DNA of 64,000 bases. Origin: Paenibacillus sp. R14(2021). Lineage in GTDB: Bacteria > Bacillota > Bacilli > Paenibacillales > Paenibacillaceae. The notes beneath the pieces are model-generated. The model was not told the origin of the DNA and did not search any database. It saw only the letters and a program-made list of their open reading frames with translations. Every line of letters begins with the position of its first letter. Position 1 is the first letter of the stretch. The DNA lies in contig NZ_CP080269.1 of the NCBI RefSeq assembly GCF_019431355.1, positions 496,001-560,000 of the forward strand. The letters are read 5' to 3'. This document shows, piece by piece, positions 52,744 to 61,072 of the stretch. The translations under genes and the position numbers were made by a program.

Positions 52744-53697
52744 GTGGCGCAGGTGTTGAGAGACAAAATAAAAGCAAAGCAAACCGGGATTTTGACGTAT
52801 GGCATGACGCCTCCGAAGGCAGATAATACGCCGGAGAAGCTTGCAGAGATTGCACGAAAGCAGTGCGAGCGTATCAATGAGTTACAGATTGACGCCTTGA
52901 TCCTGTATGACGTCCAAGAGGAAGCGGACCGGATGGAAGAGGAGAGGCCATTCCCTTATACCCAAATGATCGACCCGGTTACCTACAGCGGCACCTATTT
53001 TAACCAGCTGACGGTTCCCAAGATCATTTATCGAAGCGTAGGCAAATATACGGAATCGCAGTTCGAGGACTGGCTGAAGACGGGAAGCGAGCAAGAACGG
53101 TATTCCGTATTCGTAGGCAGCTCGTCGAGCAAGCAGCAGGTGAATTTGGCGTTAGATGAAGCGTATGCATTAAGCAAGCCATTCCATGACGAGTTGACGC
53201 TAGGCGGCGTAGTCATTCCCGAACGGCATATGGTCAAGCATGACGAGCATGTACGGGTCGTCAATAAGATGAAGAACGGATGCAGCTTCTTCGTCTCGCA
53301 GGCTACCTATAATGTAGAAGCCTCCAAAAATTTCTTGTCGGATTATTATTATTACTGCACCGCCAATGAACTGGAAATGGTGCCGATCTTATTTAATATT
53401 GCGCCTTGCGGTTCCGCGAAAACGCTGGAGTTCATGAAGTGGCTTGGCATCAGCATTCCGAAATGGCTGGAAAACGATCTGAAGTATTCCCATGATGTCT
53501 TGGACAAGTCCATCAAGCTGACGCAAAAAATATTCGAAGAGCTGTTGGAGTTCGGAATCGAGAAAGGCATTCCGGTTGGCTGCAGCGTCGAAAGCGTCTC
53601 AACAAGGAAGGTGGAGATCGAAGCCTCCATCCAATTGGTGAAGGACATCAAAACCATCATGGACAAGCGGGTAAGCAGTCCTGCGATCATGATCTGA
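52744..53697 (+). CDS. Methylenetetrahydrofolate reductase-like protein
   Basis: A protein of about 317 residues with a TIM-barrel methylenetetrahydrofolate reductase-like pattern: ILTYGMTPPKADNTPEKLAEIA (in part), DALILYDVQEEADR, FVSQATYNVEASKNFL with the QxTF-like strand, and LEMVPILFNIAPCGSAKTLEFMKWLGI. It differs from the metabolic MetF in length and in the front loop, so a role in folate or corrinoid-linked one-carbon chemistry is inferred rather than seen. GTG 52744 with GGGTGAGG upstream is preferred; ATG 52720 lacks a site. Confidence 0.7.
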   Translation: MAQVLRDKIKAKQTGILTYGMTPPKADNTPEKLAEIARKQCERINELQIDALILYDVQEEADRMEEERPFPYTQMIDPVTYSGTYFNQLTVPKIIYRSVGKYTESQFEDWLKTGSEQERYSVFVGSSSSKQQVNLALDEAYALSKPFHDELTLGGVVIPERHMVKHDEHVRVVNKMKNGCSFFVSQATYNVEASKNFLSDYYYYCTANELEMVPILFNIAPCGSAKTLEFMKWLGISIPKWLENDLKYSHDVLDKSIKLTQKIFEELLEFGIEKGIPVGCSVESVSTRKVEIEASIQLVKDIKTIMDKRVSSPAIMI

Positions 53698-53722
53698 TCG
53701 TTACTCCATTACCTGTTCTGAG

Positions 53723-53750
53723 ACAAGACTGTCGATTCCGGCAGTCTTGT
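53723..53750 (+). terminator. Possible terminator after the MTHFR-like gene
   Basis: ACAAGACTG (53723-53731) pairs with CAGTCTTGT (53742-53750) around a 10-nt loop, followed by TTGCG. The stem is good, but the T tract is short. Confidence 0.6.
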
Positions 53751-53779
53751 TTGCGTCATGACTGGTGCGAAGTGGATGG

Positions 53780-53814
53780 CGAAATAAACAGAAAGAGCAG
53801 CGATATCGCTGCTC
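53780..53814 (-). terminator. Minus-strand terminator with a perfect 20-bp palindrome
   Basis: The 20 bases at 53795-53814 are a perfect palindrome (GAGCAGCG, ATAT, CGCTGCTC). Read on the minus strand, the 8-bp hairpin is followed by TTTCTGTTTATTT, the pattern of an intrinsic terminator. It lies 15 bp after the stop of the small minus-strand gene, which supports that gene. Confidence 0.6.
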
Positions 53815-53828
53815 CGAAAGAATGAAAG

Positions 53829-54089
53829 TCAAAAGCGCTGCAACAACAAATAGCCGCTGATGCTTGATGTTTTCTTGCGAAATACGATTTTAAAACCGAT
53901 GTCATTGTCCAATAAGCAGGTTAGCGCATTGATAAGCAACCCGCCCGGCACCAAGTGAGAAGTGCAAGGTCTAGCGCTTCCAATTACGCGAGCGGAAATA
54001 ATCCGGCGAGGAGAACCGGCATTAAGGGGGTTTCTCGACCAACTGATCAGAACTAAATCAGGCTGCCGAAGAGCTTTTCTACCAGCCAC
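53829..54089 (-). CDS. Small basic protein of unknown function
   Basis: An 86-residue minus-strand frame starting at GTG 54089, with AAAGAGGTG six bases upstream. The sequence begins MAGRKALRQPDLVLISWSRN (written with Met for GTG) and includes VGSARPC-like text and GGLLINALTCLLDNDIGF. It is basic, with no membrane segment or known family. A hairpin terminator lies just after its stop. A proper ribosome-binding site plus a terminator make it a real but unidentified gene candidate. Confidence 0.5.
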   Translation of the reverse strand: MAGRKALRQPDLVLISWSRNPLNAGSPRRIISARVIGSARPCTSHLVPGGLLINALTCLLDNDIGFKIVFRKKTSSISGYLLLQRF

Positions 54090-54203
54090 TCGAATCACCT
54101 CTTTTCTATTAGATTCTCTATAGTAGATGAAAGAAATGGCGATGTTGTGCAACATGTCCAAATCCATAATTAAGCGGAAGATCAGAAGAAAGGAAGGATA
54201 CCA

Positions 54204-54755
54204 ATGGCTAATTTCCCCACGCTCGAAACGGAACGACTTGTCCTGCGGCAGCTGCGCGGTGAGGATGCAGAGGATCTATTCCATTATTTCGCCATGGACG
54301 AGGTTACGCGCTATTATGACGTGGACAGTTTCACAGAGCAGAAGCAGGCGGAAGAATTAATTAACAACTGGCAGCAGCGTTTTGACCGTTCGCTAGGGTA
54401 TAGATGGGGCATCACGCACAAAACAGAGGATCGGGTTATTGGCACATGCGGCTTCCACAATTGGACGAAGGAGCATATGAAATCCGAGATCGGCTATGAG
54501 TTGTCGCCGTCCGTATGGAATCGGGGAATTATGACAGAAGTACTGAAAGCCGTGATTCAATTCGGATTTGAAGAGCTGCGGCTTAACCGCATCGAAGCAT
54601 GCATCGACCCTGCGAACAGCCGTTCCAGAAAATTATTGCTGCGCTCGGGTTTTCTTGAAGAAGGACTGTTGCGCGAGTATTTTTTTGAAAAGAATCAATT
54701 TATGGACGCAGCGATCTTCTCCTTATTGAAGAAGGACTATTTGGAATCGAGGTGA
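54204..54755 (+). CDS. GNAT acetyltransferase (RimJ/RimL-like)
   Basis: A 183-residue GNAT enzyme of the RimJ/RimL ribosomal-protein acetyltransferase-like branch. ETERLVLRQLRGEDAEDLF begins it, with GTCGFHNW, SEIGYELSPSVWNRGIMTEVL and NRIEACIDPANSRSRKLL following. These proteins acetylate protein N-termini or small amines. The ATG has AAGGAAGG upstream. Its stop is followed at once by the NUDIX remnant. Confidence 0.88.
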   Translation: MANFPTLETERLVLRQLRGEDAEDLFHYFAMDEVTRYYDVDSFTEQKQAEELINNWQQRFDRSLGYRWGITHKTEDRVIGTCGFHNWTKEHMKSEIGYELSPSVWNRGIMTEVLKAVIQFGFEELRLNRIEACIDPANSRSRKLLLRSGFLEEGLLREYFFEKNQFMDAAIFSLLKKDYLESR

Positions 54756-54759
54756 CCGC

Positions 54760-54825
54760 TTGCGAATTCGAACGGAGGCACGCGCGGTTATTATTCAGAA
54801 CGATCGGCTGCTTGTAGATTTCTAA
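54760..54825 (+). pseudogene. N-terminal remnant of a NUDIX hydrolase
   Basis: TTG 54760, with GAGGTGA upstream, opens 21 residues (MRIRTEARAVIIQNDRLLVD, then F and TAA). This is the first strand of a NUDIX fold, and nothing of the box follows. It overlaps the end region of the GNAT operon and appears to be the stump of a deleted gene. Confidence 0.55.
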
Positions 54826-54909
54826 CCAGAATGGGATGAAACTACTATCGTTTATTGAAGGTTAAGCGGCTTCGGAACGAAACTTACCATAACTTGTTAG
54901 ATCGATAGA

Positions 54910-54938
54910 TTGTTTCTCTTTGGCGCGAATATTTTAAT
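54910..54938 (+). promoter_or_regulatory. Possible promoter of the FtsH-like gene
   Basis: TTGTTT (54910-54915), a 17-nt spacer and TTTAAT (54933-54938), followed about 55 bp later by ATG 54993. Confidence 0.5.
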
Positions 54939-54992
54939 CCATAGACTAATAACAATGGGTTAAGACGTTCTATTGAGAAGGAAGTGTGTGCC

Positions 54993-56756
54993 ATGAGGAG
55001 ATATCAGTGGGTGAAGTGGCGTTCGTTCATCATCTGGCTGGTGGTCCTCGGCATCGGGTTTTGGCTGATCTATTCCGGAGGACCGTCTGTCTGGATGGTT
55101 ACGTTCAGTGTGCTCAGCTTGCTGCTCCAACTGCTTTTTGCCGTGCTGTTCATGATCGTTCAATTCGCGGCGCTCTTCTGGTTTCTTGCGCGAGGGCGAA
55201 CGTACTGGATTTTGCCCGGAGAAACAGGGGCGACGTGGGACGATTACCGCGGGAATCCCGAAATTGTGGAAAACGCCAAGCGGATCGTAACGCTGCTGAA
55301 AGGTGTCAAAGCCTTCAAGGACATGGGCGGGGAAGCGATTCGGGGCTTCCTGCTGTGCGGCCCGCCAGGTACCGGGAAGTCTTATTTGGCGCAGGTTATT
55401 GCCAATGAGGCACAGGTGCCTTTCGCTTATGCGTCGGCACCGAGCTTCCAGAACATGTTCTTCGGCGTCGGCAATTTAAAGGTCATGCGGATCTACAAGA
55501 AAGCACGCAAGCTGGCGAAGGCCTATGGCGCATGCATTATTTTTATCGACGAGATCGATGCGATTGGGATGAAGAGGCAGTCCGGCGGCGGCATGATGGG
55601 CGGAATGATGGGCATGGGCGGCGGTTCGGGCCTGCTCAATGAATTGCTGCTGCAAATGGACCCGCCTAATATCGATAACACCAAGATAGCGAAGCTGCTT
55701 CGAATGGTGGGTCTGCGCCGGAAGAAGGCAGAGCGTCCCGCCGTGCTGACCGTTGCGGCGACGAACCTGCCCGATGTGCTGGATTCTGCGCTGCTGCGGC
55801 CAGGCCGGTTCGACCGCCAGCTGTGGATCGATACGCCGGACTATGACGGCCGGGTGGATATTTTCCAGTATTACTTGAAGAAGGTCAGACGGGATGATAC
55901 GTTGACGCCGGAGAAGGCTGCGCTCGACACGATCGGGTATAGTCCGGCTCAGATTAAGCATATTGTGAACGAATCCGTCGTTATCGCACATCAGCGAGGG
56001 GCATTGCTTGCCGGCTATCTGGATTTCCGCGTCGCGATGGAAACGTACGAGTGGGGATTGAAGCAGCCGCTTCGCTCCATGAGCGACGACGAGAAGCGGA
56101 ATGTCGCCTACCACGAAGCAGGCCATGCGGTTGCGCAGTATTTGCTCAAGCCGCATGAACGCGTATGGAAAGTAACGATCATTCGCCGCGGCAGCGCCCT
56201 TGGTTTAGCTGCGACGAAGCCGACGCATGAACGCTACAACCGGAGCGACAGCGAAATTCTCGCAAGCATCCAGGTCTGCTTGGCGGCGCGGGCGGTAGAG
56301 GAGGAATTCCTCGGGAAGAAGCTGAATGGGGTTACTTCCGATCTGCAGCAGGCGACGGCCATGGCTGGCGCATATCTCGGGATGGTGGGAATGGGCGACG
56401 AGTTGTTCAGCTTCCTCGCTACCGGTTCGCAGGCGGAGGCGCTTCGCATGCTGCGTCCGAAGATCAACGAGCTGTTAAAGGATCAGATGCAGCAGGTGAA
56501 GAAGCTGGTGCGGGAGCATGCCGATTTCGTGCATGTCATCGCGGAGGAGCTGCTGCTGCAGGGCGACCTTACGGGTGAAGATATTGAGGGTATCTATTTG
56601 TCCATCTACGGGCGTACACGTCCCGAACCGCCGAAGGTCTCGGCGCGGGCGATGAAAGAGACGACGGCAGCGGAGGCCAAGGAAGAGGATCAGCTGCCGG
56701 ATGCGCAGCCGGATGATGATTCTGCGGATGAAGCGGGCGAGGACGATAAGGAATAG
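54993..56756 (+). CDS. Divergent FtsH-like membrane AAA+ metalloprotease
   Basis: A protein of about 587 residues. Two N-terminal membrane helices (residues about 12-66) are separated by only a short loop, so the periplasmic domain of FtsH is missing. The AAA module has Walker A GPPGTGKS (about 123), Walker B IIFIDEIDAIG, then an inserted Gly/Met-rich loop (GGGMMGGMMGMGGGSG) and ATNLPDVLDSALLRPGRFDR as the second region of homology. The protease module has HEAGH (His374, Glu375, His378) and TSDLQQAT, which supplies the third zinc ligand. The tail is acidic. It probably degrades membrane or short-lived proteins, in addition to a housekeeping FtsH. Confidence 0.85.
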   Translation: MRRYQWVKWRSFIIWLVVLGIGFWLIYSGGPSVWMVTFSVLSLLLQLLFAVLFMIVQFAALFWFLARGRTYWILPGETGATWDDYRGNPEIVENAKRIVTLLKGVKAFKDMGGEAIRGFLLCGPPGTGKSYLAQVIANEAQVPFAYASAPSFQNMFFGVGNLKVMRIYKKARKLAKAYGACIIFIDEIDAIGMKRQSGGGMMGGMMGMGGGSGLLNELLLQMDPPNIDNTKIAKLLRMVGLRRKKAERPAVLTVAATNLPDVLDSALLRPGRFDRQLWIDTPDYDGRVDIFQYYLKKVRRDDTLTPEKAALDTIGYSPAQIKHIVNESVVIAHQRGALLAGYLDFRVAMETYEWGLKQPLRSMSDDEKRNVAYHEAGHAVAQYLLKPHERVWKVTIIRRGSALGLAATKPTHERYNRSDSEILASIQVCLAARAVEEEFLGKKLNGVTSDLQQATAMAGAYLGMVGMGDELFSFLATGSQAEALRMLRPKINELLKDQMQQVKKLVREHADFVHVIAEELLLQGDLTGEDIEGIYLSIYGRTRPEPPKVSARAMKETTAAEAKEEDQLPDAQPDDDSADEAGEDDKE

Positions 56757-56792
56757 GATCATTGCGATGGATCCTTCGAAATAGGCTTCTTC

Positions 56793-56844
56793 AACAAAAC
56801 CTCTGAACGAGCGCCGCAGGCGTTTGTCCAGAGGTTTTGTTTGT
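56793..56844 (+). terminator. Terminator after the FtsH-like gene
   Basis: AACAAAACCTCTG pairs perfectly with CAGAGGTTTTGTT over 13 bp, with an inner GCGCC/GGCG hairpin, then TTGTC. It is a strong stem. Confidence 0.8.
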
Positions 56845-56987
56845 CGGGGGCGCGATGCCATTCATGCGATTAGGTATCAAGCAGGATCTCGCCCGTGCGG
56901 GAAAGATCATAAACGTAAATGAGTTTGGATGATGGAAATAGGCTGAGCTCCTTGTATCATTTTGGGGCCGGGAAGACCGCAGCAACG

Positions 56988-57017
56988 TTTACAAGGCCGA
57001 AGCGGAATGCTTATAAT
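56988..57017 (+). promoter_or_regulatory. Promoter of modA
   Basis: TTTACA (56988-56993), an 18-nt spacer and a perfect TATAAT (57012-57017), about 50 bp before the modA start. I find no ModE-like palindrome or molybdenum cofactor riboswitch that I could defend. Confidence 0.7.
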
Positions 57018-57068
57018 GAAAACCAACTATCCTTAGTTATAACGGGTTATGATGCAGGAGGGAATAGA

Positions 57069-57953
57069 TTGTTTAAATTCATTCGAGGCCATGCGGTTTG
57101 GTTATTGTTCATGTTAATGGTGTCGATCATGCTGACGGGCTGCGGCGGCGCGAACAAGGGAGCGAGCGACAGCGGGACGGGAGCCGGCAGCCCGGCGCAG
57201 CCGTCAACGCAAGGTAACCCTGCCTCGCCGAACAGCGATTCGAAGCCTTCCGATGAACTTGTCGAGCTCATCGTATCTGCTGCGGCCAGTATGTCCGATG
57301 CATTGCAAGACGTGAAGCAGCGTTACGAAGCGGCGCATCCGAGCGTGGCGATTACGTATAATCTTGGCGCTTCGGGCGCGCTTGAGAAGCAGATCGAGCA
57401 GGGGGCGCCGGTCGATTTGTTTCTGTCCGCTTCAACGAAGAATATGGATGCCTTGGCTGAGAAGCAGCTGATCGATCCCGCAGATCAAGTGGATCTGCTC
57501 TCCAATAAGCTGGTTGTCGTCGTTCCGAAGAATGCACAAGCAGCCGTCGCTTCCATTGCCGATCTCGCGAAGCCTGAGGTGAAGAAGCTTGCCATCGGCA
57601 TCCCGGAGAGCGTGCCGGCCGGCAGCTATGCCAAGGAAGCCTTGAACGGCGCGAAGCTGTGGGATAAGGTCCAAGCCAAAACCGTGCAGGGCAAGGATGT
57701 GAGGCAGGTGCTGCAGTATGTCGAGACTGGCAATGCAGATGCAGGTTTCGTGTATCGGACGGACGCGCTGACCTCGAAGCAGGTCAGTATCGCTTTTACC
57801 GTGGATTCCGCTGCTTACTCGGCGATCCTGTATCCGGGCGCGATTGTGAAAGCAACGAAGCACCCGCAGGAGGCGGCTGATTTCTTTACTTATCTTCAGT
57901 CCAGCGAGGCGCAGGGCATATTTGCAGCATACGGATTTAATGTCATTAAATAA
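57069..57953 (+). CDS. modA: Molybdate-binding lipoprotein (ModA)
   Basis: A 294-residue extracytoplasmic binding protein. The signal and lipobox are WLLFMLMVSIMLTGCGG, followed by a Gly/Ser/Pro-rich linker and the ModA domain with IVSAAASMSDALQDV, YNLGASGALEKQIEQGAPVD, FLSASTKNMDAL, and IGIPESVPAGSYAKEAL. TTG 57069 with GGAGGG at six bases is the start. No modB or modC follows, so the permease must be elsewhere or the protein is orphaned. It may bind molybdate, tungstate or another oxyanion. Confidence 0.87.
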   Translation: MFKFIRGHAVWLLFMLMVSIMLTGCGGANKGASDSGTGAGSPAQPSTQGNPASPNSDSKPSDELVELIVSAAASMSDALQDVKQRYEAAHPSVAITYNLGASGALEKQIEQGAPVDLFLSASTKNMDALAEKQLIDPADQVDLLSNKLVVVVPKNAQAAVASIADLAKPEVKKLAIGIPESVPAGSYAKEALNGAKLWDKVQAKTVQGKDVRQVLQYVETGNADAGFVYRTDALTSKQVSIAFTVDSAAYSAILYPGAIVKATKHPQEAADFFTYLQSSEAQGIFAAYGFNVIK

Positions 57954-58074
57954 TTAATTTAATATCATTAAATAAGTGTCATCCGGTGCAGGGGAGACGG
58001 CCTCGAAGCGATAGTCTAGGCTGACTTCCTGTGTTAAAATGTGGATATTCCAAGCCAAAGGTGGATTCGCATCG

Positions 58075-58783
58075 ATGGATGTCTATTCACGCATTATGGG
58101 AATTCCGATTCCCAAGCTAACCATGCCGGAAACCGTTACTCGTATTCATGATGTTATTGCCGCGAAGAAGGACGAGCTGTACCACGTGGTTACGCTGAAT
58201 CCGGAGATCGCGATGTCCTGCCAGAAGGACCGTGAGCTTCGCGGCATTATAGACGAAGCAGAACTGCTGACGGCTGACGGCGCAGGTATTGTCATGGTTT
58301 CGCGTATCAGGGGCAACGCGCTTCCGGAGCGAGTGACGGGCTGCGACCTGCTCTTCACGCTGTCTGCTGGGCGCTGACGAAGCGACGAATAAGCGCGCGG
58401 CGGAAGTGATTGCGGCGAATTACCCACAGGTAACCGTAGCTGGCAGGCAGCATGGGTTCTTTGATGCGTCGGAGGATGAGCGTATCGTATCGGACATTCA
58501 GTCGCTGCGCCCAGATCTGCTGATTGTTGCTCTGGGCGCCCCAAAGGCCGAGCGCTGGATTCATGCTTATAAGGATCGGCTGCAAGCAACCGTGGCAATG
58601 GGCGTGGGCGGGAGCTTGGACATTCTGGCCGGCAAAGTGAAACGGGCGCCGCGCCTCTGGCAGCAGCTGCACGCGGAGTGGCTGTACCGGCTGCTCCATC
58701 AGCCGTCCAGATGGAGGAGGCAGCTGATCCTGCCCCGATTCGCGATCCGAGCGATCTTCTTCAAGGAAGCGCGGGGTACATAA
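58075..58783 (+). pseudogene. tagA: WecG/TagA glycosyltransferase with an internal deletion
   Basis: The first frame gives MGIPIPKLTMPETVTRIHDV, HVVTLNPEIAM and LTADGAGIV, then GCDLLFTL and a stop at 58377. The next frame resumes LLGADEATNKRAAEVIAANY, RQHGFF and LLIVALGAPKAERWI, then MGVGGSLDILAGKVKRAP, and ends at 58783. Between the two, about a dozen family residues are missing, so this is a deletion plus a shift. TagA adds N-acetylmannosamine to a lipid carrier in teichoic acid linkage assembly. No neighbouring wall gene is present. Confidence 0.7.
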
Positions 58784-58794
58784 TCGTACACGTG

Positions 58795-58842
58795 AAAAAG
58801 GCGACAGCCCAAGCGGTAAACCGCTCAGGATGTCGCCTTTTT
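58795..58842. terminator. Bidirectional terminator between tagA and the Fsr-like gene
   Basis: AAAAAGGCGACA pairs with TGTCGCCTTTTT over 12 bp, with an inner AGCGG/CCGCT hairpin. The A and T runs on both sides make it active in both directions, suiting the convergent genes. Confidence 0.88.
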
Positions 58843-58882
58843 ATATGGTTCTGTTCGAGGTTAAGCCGCTCAACTGCGGCGA

Positions 58883-60115
58883 TCAGGCCTTCACTTCAGA
58901 TTTTCTCATTAATTTGGCATCGCGCGGCAGCAGGAAGGCGCATAGCCCAAGAAGCGGTAGGAACGAGCACAAGGTGATGACGAACGAATAGCTCGTCGTG
59001 TCCATCAGCCAGCCGAGCACGACGGAGCCGAGACCCGCCATGCCGAAGGCAAGGCCGAAGAAGAGGCCGGATACCGTCCCTACGTGGCGAGGCATCAGCT
59101 CCTGCGCATAGACGATGATGACGGAGAAGCCCGACATCAGAATGAGGCCGATGGCGCCGCAAAGCACCATCGCGAAGGCTGGGCTCGCGTAAGGCAGCAG
59201 CAAGGAGAACGGCGCCGTTCCGGCAATGGAAATCCAAATCATGGTCTTGCGCCCGAATCGGTCGGCGAGCGGTCCGCCGAGCAGCGTGCCGGCCATGCCG
59301 GCAAATTGCAGCACGAACAAGCAAATCTGAGCGCGCGAGAGCGGCAAATGGTAATGATCCATGAAATAGAACGAGTAGAAGCCCGTCATGCCGGCAATGT
59401 ACACGAATTTGGAAAACAACAGCACGATCAGCAGCGACATCGTCCCGAGAATAAACATCGGCTTATGCGGCGACTGCGTATTACGGTCTGCGCCCGCGCC
59501 AGCTTTGGGCTTCGCCGGCGCCAAGGCCAATTGGCCCGCGTACCAGCGGCTGATCACGAACTGGACGGCAATGCCGGCGACCGCTGTGATCGTGAACCAT
59601 AGGAAGCCGTGCTGTCCAAGCGGAAGAAGGACGAAGGCGACCAAGAGCGGTGCGAGGGCTTGTCCCGTGTTGCCGCCCACTTGGAACACCGACTGCGCCA
59701 TGCCTCGTCCGCGGCCTGCCGCCATTCGCGCGACGCGGGACGATTCCGGATGCAGCACGGATGACCCGATGCCGATGAAGACGGCTGCGGCAAGAAGCAT
59801 CCACAAGGCATCCGCATAGGCGAAGCCCAGCACGCCGATCAGCGAGAACACCATGCCGAGCGGGAGCAAATTCGGCATCGGCCTGCGGTCGGACATGAAG
59901 CCGATCAACGGCTGAAGCACGGAGGCGGTAATGTTGAGCATGAAGGCGACCCAGCCGATTTGAGTAAAGTTGAGATGCATGGATGACTGAAACAACGGGA
60001 ATGAGGCAGGAACGGCCGTCTGCATGGCATCGTTAAGCAGATGGGCGAAGCTGACGCCGAGCAGCATCCAGATGGCGGGATTGCGCGGCGGATGGAGGAC
60101 GGTAGTTTGAGTCAT
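58883..60115 (-). CDS. MFS exporter resembling fosmidomycin resistance protein (Fsr)
   Basis: A 410-residue major facilitator with about twelve helices. LLNDAMQTAVPASFPLFQSS, then LQPLIGFMSDRRPMPN and SSVLHPESSRVARMAAG with GRGRGMAQSVFQVGG, are typical of the Fsr (fosmidomycin resistance) subfamily. It probably exports fosmidomycin-like or other small organic compounds. The ATG at 60115 has AAAGGAG upstream. It is divergent from an AraC regulator. Confidence 0.87.
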   Translation of the reverse strand: MTQTTVLHPPRNPAIWMLLGVSFAHLLNDAMQTAVPASFPLFQSSMHLNFTQIGWVAFMLNITASVLQPLIGFMSDRRPMPNLLPLGMVFSLIGVLGFAYADALWMLLAAAVFIGIGSSVLHPESSRVARMAAGRGRGMAQSVFQVGGNTGQALAPLLVAFVLLPLGQHGFLWFTITAVAGIAVQFVISRWYAGQLALAPAKPKAGAGADRNTQSPHKPMFILGTMSLLIVLLFSKFVYIAGMTGFYSFYFMDHYHLPLSRAQICLFVLQFAGMAGTLLGGPLADRFGRKTMIWISIAGTAPFSLLLPYASPAFAMVLCGAIGLILMSGFSVIIVYAQELMPRHVGTVSGLFFGLAFGMAGLGSVVLGWLMDTTSYSFVITLCSFLPLLGLCAFLLPRDAKLMRKSEVKA

Positions 60116-60181
60116 GATGACTGCTCCTTTCGTTTTTCCTTATTTTAACGGAAATTGGTCGTGCGGTCGCCTGTGAATAGT

Positions 60182-60210
60182 GCTTTCAACCGCGCAATTT
60201 TTGCTATAAT
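60182..60210 (+). promoter_or_regulatory. Extended -10 promoter of the AraC gene
   Basis: TGC-TATAAT ending at 60210 gives an extended -10. The -35 position (GCTTTC or TTTCAA) is poor. The ATG follows 18 bases after the -10. The 113-bp region is shared with the divergent exporter gene, so a regulatory site is expected here, though none stands out. Confidence 0.5.
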
Positions 60211-60228
60211 GGGTGCGGGTGAAGCGAG

Positions 60229-61047
60229 ATGGAGATTAAAGTTCGAACGGAATGGATCGAGCTGTGGCAGGGGACGGATGATTTTGCGACTATTTCCCAC
60301 GCGCACGATAATTGGATGCAAGTAACGCTGCCCGTCAAGGGCACCTGCCTGTTTACGCAGGACGAGAAGAACTATGAATTGAAGCAGGGCAGCGGATTGA
60401 TTCAGCCGCCGGGAGCCAGGCATCATTTTGAACTCGGGAAACAAACGAGCGTCATTATTCTCAAGGTGCGCGAACAAGGCGCAGGCGGCATGGATGCGAT
60501 GCAGCCAGACTATCAAGCCGGCAGCACGCACGACATCCGGTATACGTTCGATGCAGACGAAGTGACCGGACGTTTCCGGAACTGGATGGTTGCGCTGCTG
60601 CAGGGACAGACGGCAGCTGATCCACTTGCCGTACAGGAAGTGGAGAGCGAGATTGTCGGCTATGTAGGCGAGCTGACAGGTTCAGTCAAGCCAGCATCGG
60701 CCGGCAGCGTTAAGCCTGCCATACTTGGCATCAGCGATCCGCATATGCTGCGGGCGATGACCTATATGCAAGATTGCTATGCGAATGCGATTCGCGTGGA
60801 TGAGCTGGCCGGCATTGCGCTGCAGAGCCGGTATCATTTTATCCGTTCGTTCCGCGAGGCGACAGGCACGACGCCGTATCAATATTTGCTCAAGCTGCGC
60901 ATAGAAGGAGCGATCAACCAGCTGCTGCATTCGAGCGCAACGATTGCGAAGATCAGCAGCGACTCTGGCTTCGCGAGCACGAGCCAGTTCTACCGTTCGT
61001 TCCTGAAGCTTAAAGGCATGACGCCGCAGGAATTCCGGCAGCAATAG
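60229..61047 (+). CDS. AraC-family transcriptional regulator
   Basis: A 272-residue regulator. The N-terminal cupin-like ligand domain has SHAHDNWMQVTLPVKGTC, and the C-terminal AraC domain has two helix-turn-helices (MQDCYANAIRVDELAGIALQ, and FASTSQFYRSFLKLKGMTPQEF). It is divergent from the Fsr-like exporter and is its likely activator. It starts with ATG 60229, behind GAAGCGAG at very short distance. A strong inverted repeat spans its stop codon. Confidence 0.88.
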   Translation: MEIKVRTEWIELWQGTDDFATISHAHDNWMQVTLPVKGTCLFTQDEKNYELKQGSGLIQPPGARHHFELGKQTSVIILKVREQGAGGMDAMQPDYQAGSTHDIRYTFDADEVTGRFRNWMVALLQGQTAADPLAVQEVESEIVGYVGELTGSVKPASAGSVKPAILGISDPHMLRAMTYMQDCYANAIRVDELAGIALQSRYHFIRSFREATGTTPYQYLLKLRIEGAINQLLHSSATIAKISSDSGFASTSQFYRSFLKLKGMTPQEFRQQ

Positions 61048-61063
61048 GGAATTCCGCGGCGTC
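61020..61063. repeat. Inverted repeat spanning the AraC stop codon
   Basis: GACGCCGC plus GGAATTCC pairs with GGAATTCC plus GCGGCGTC over 16 bp, with one bulged A. The stop TAG lies in the loop. There is no T tract, so it may be an mRNA-end stabiliser rather than a terminator. A triple CTGTGTA repeat follows at 61073-61093. Confidence 0.5.
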
Positions 61064-61072
61064 CGAATGGCG

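Noticed and set aside
57018..57068. ModE operator or molybdenum-cofactor riboswitch before modA
   Set aside because: The AGTTATAACGGGTTAT text has only short, imperfect repeats and does not match ModE or riboswitch blocks.
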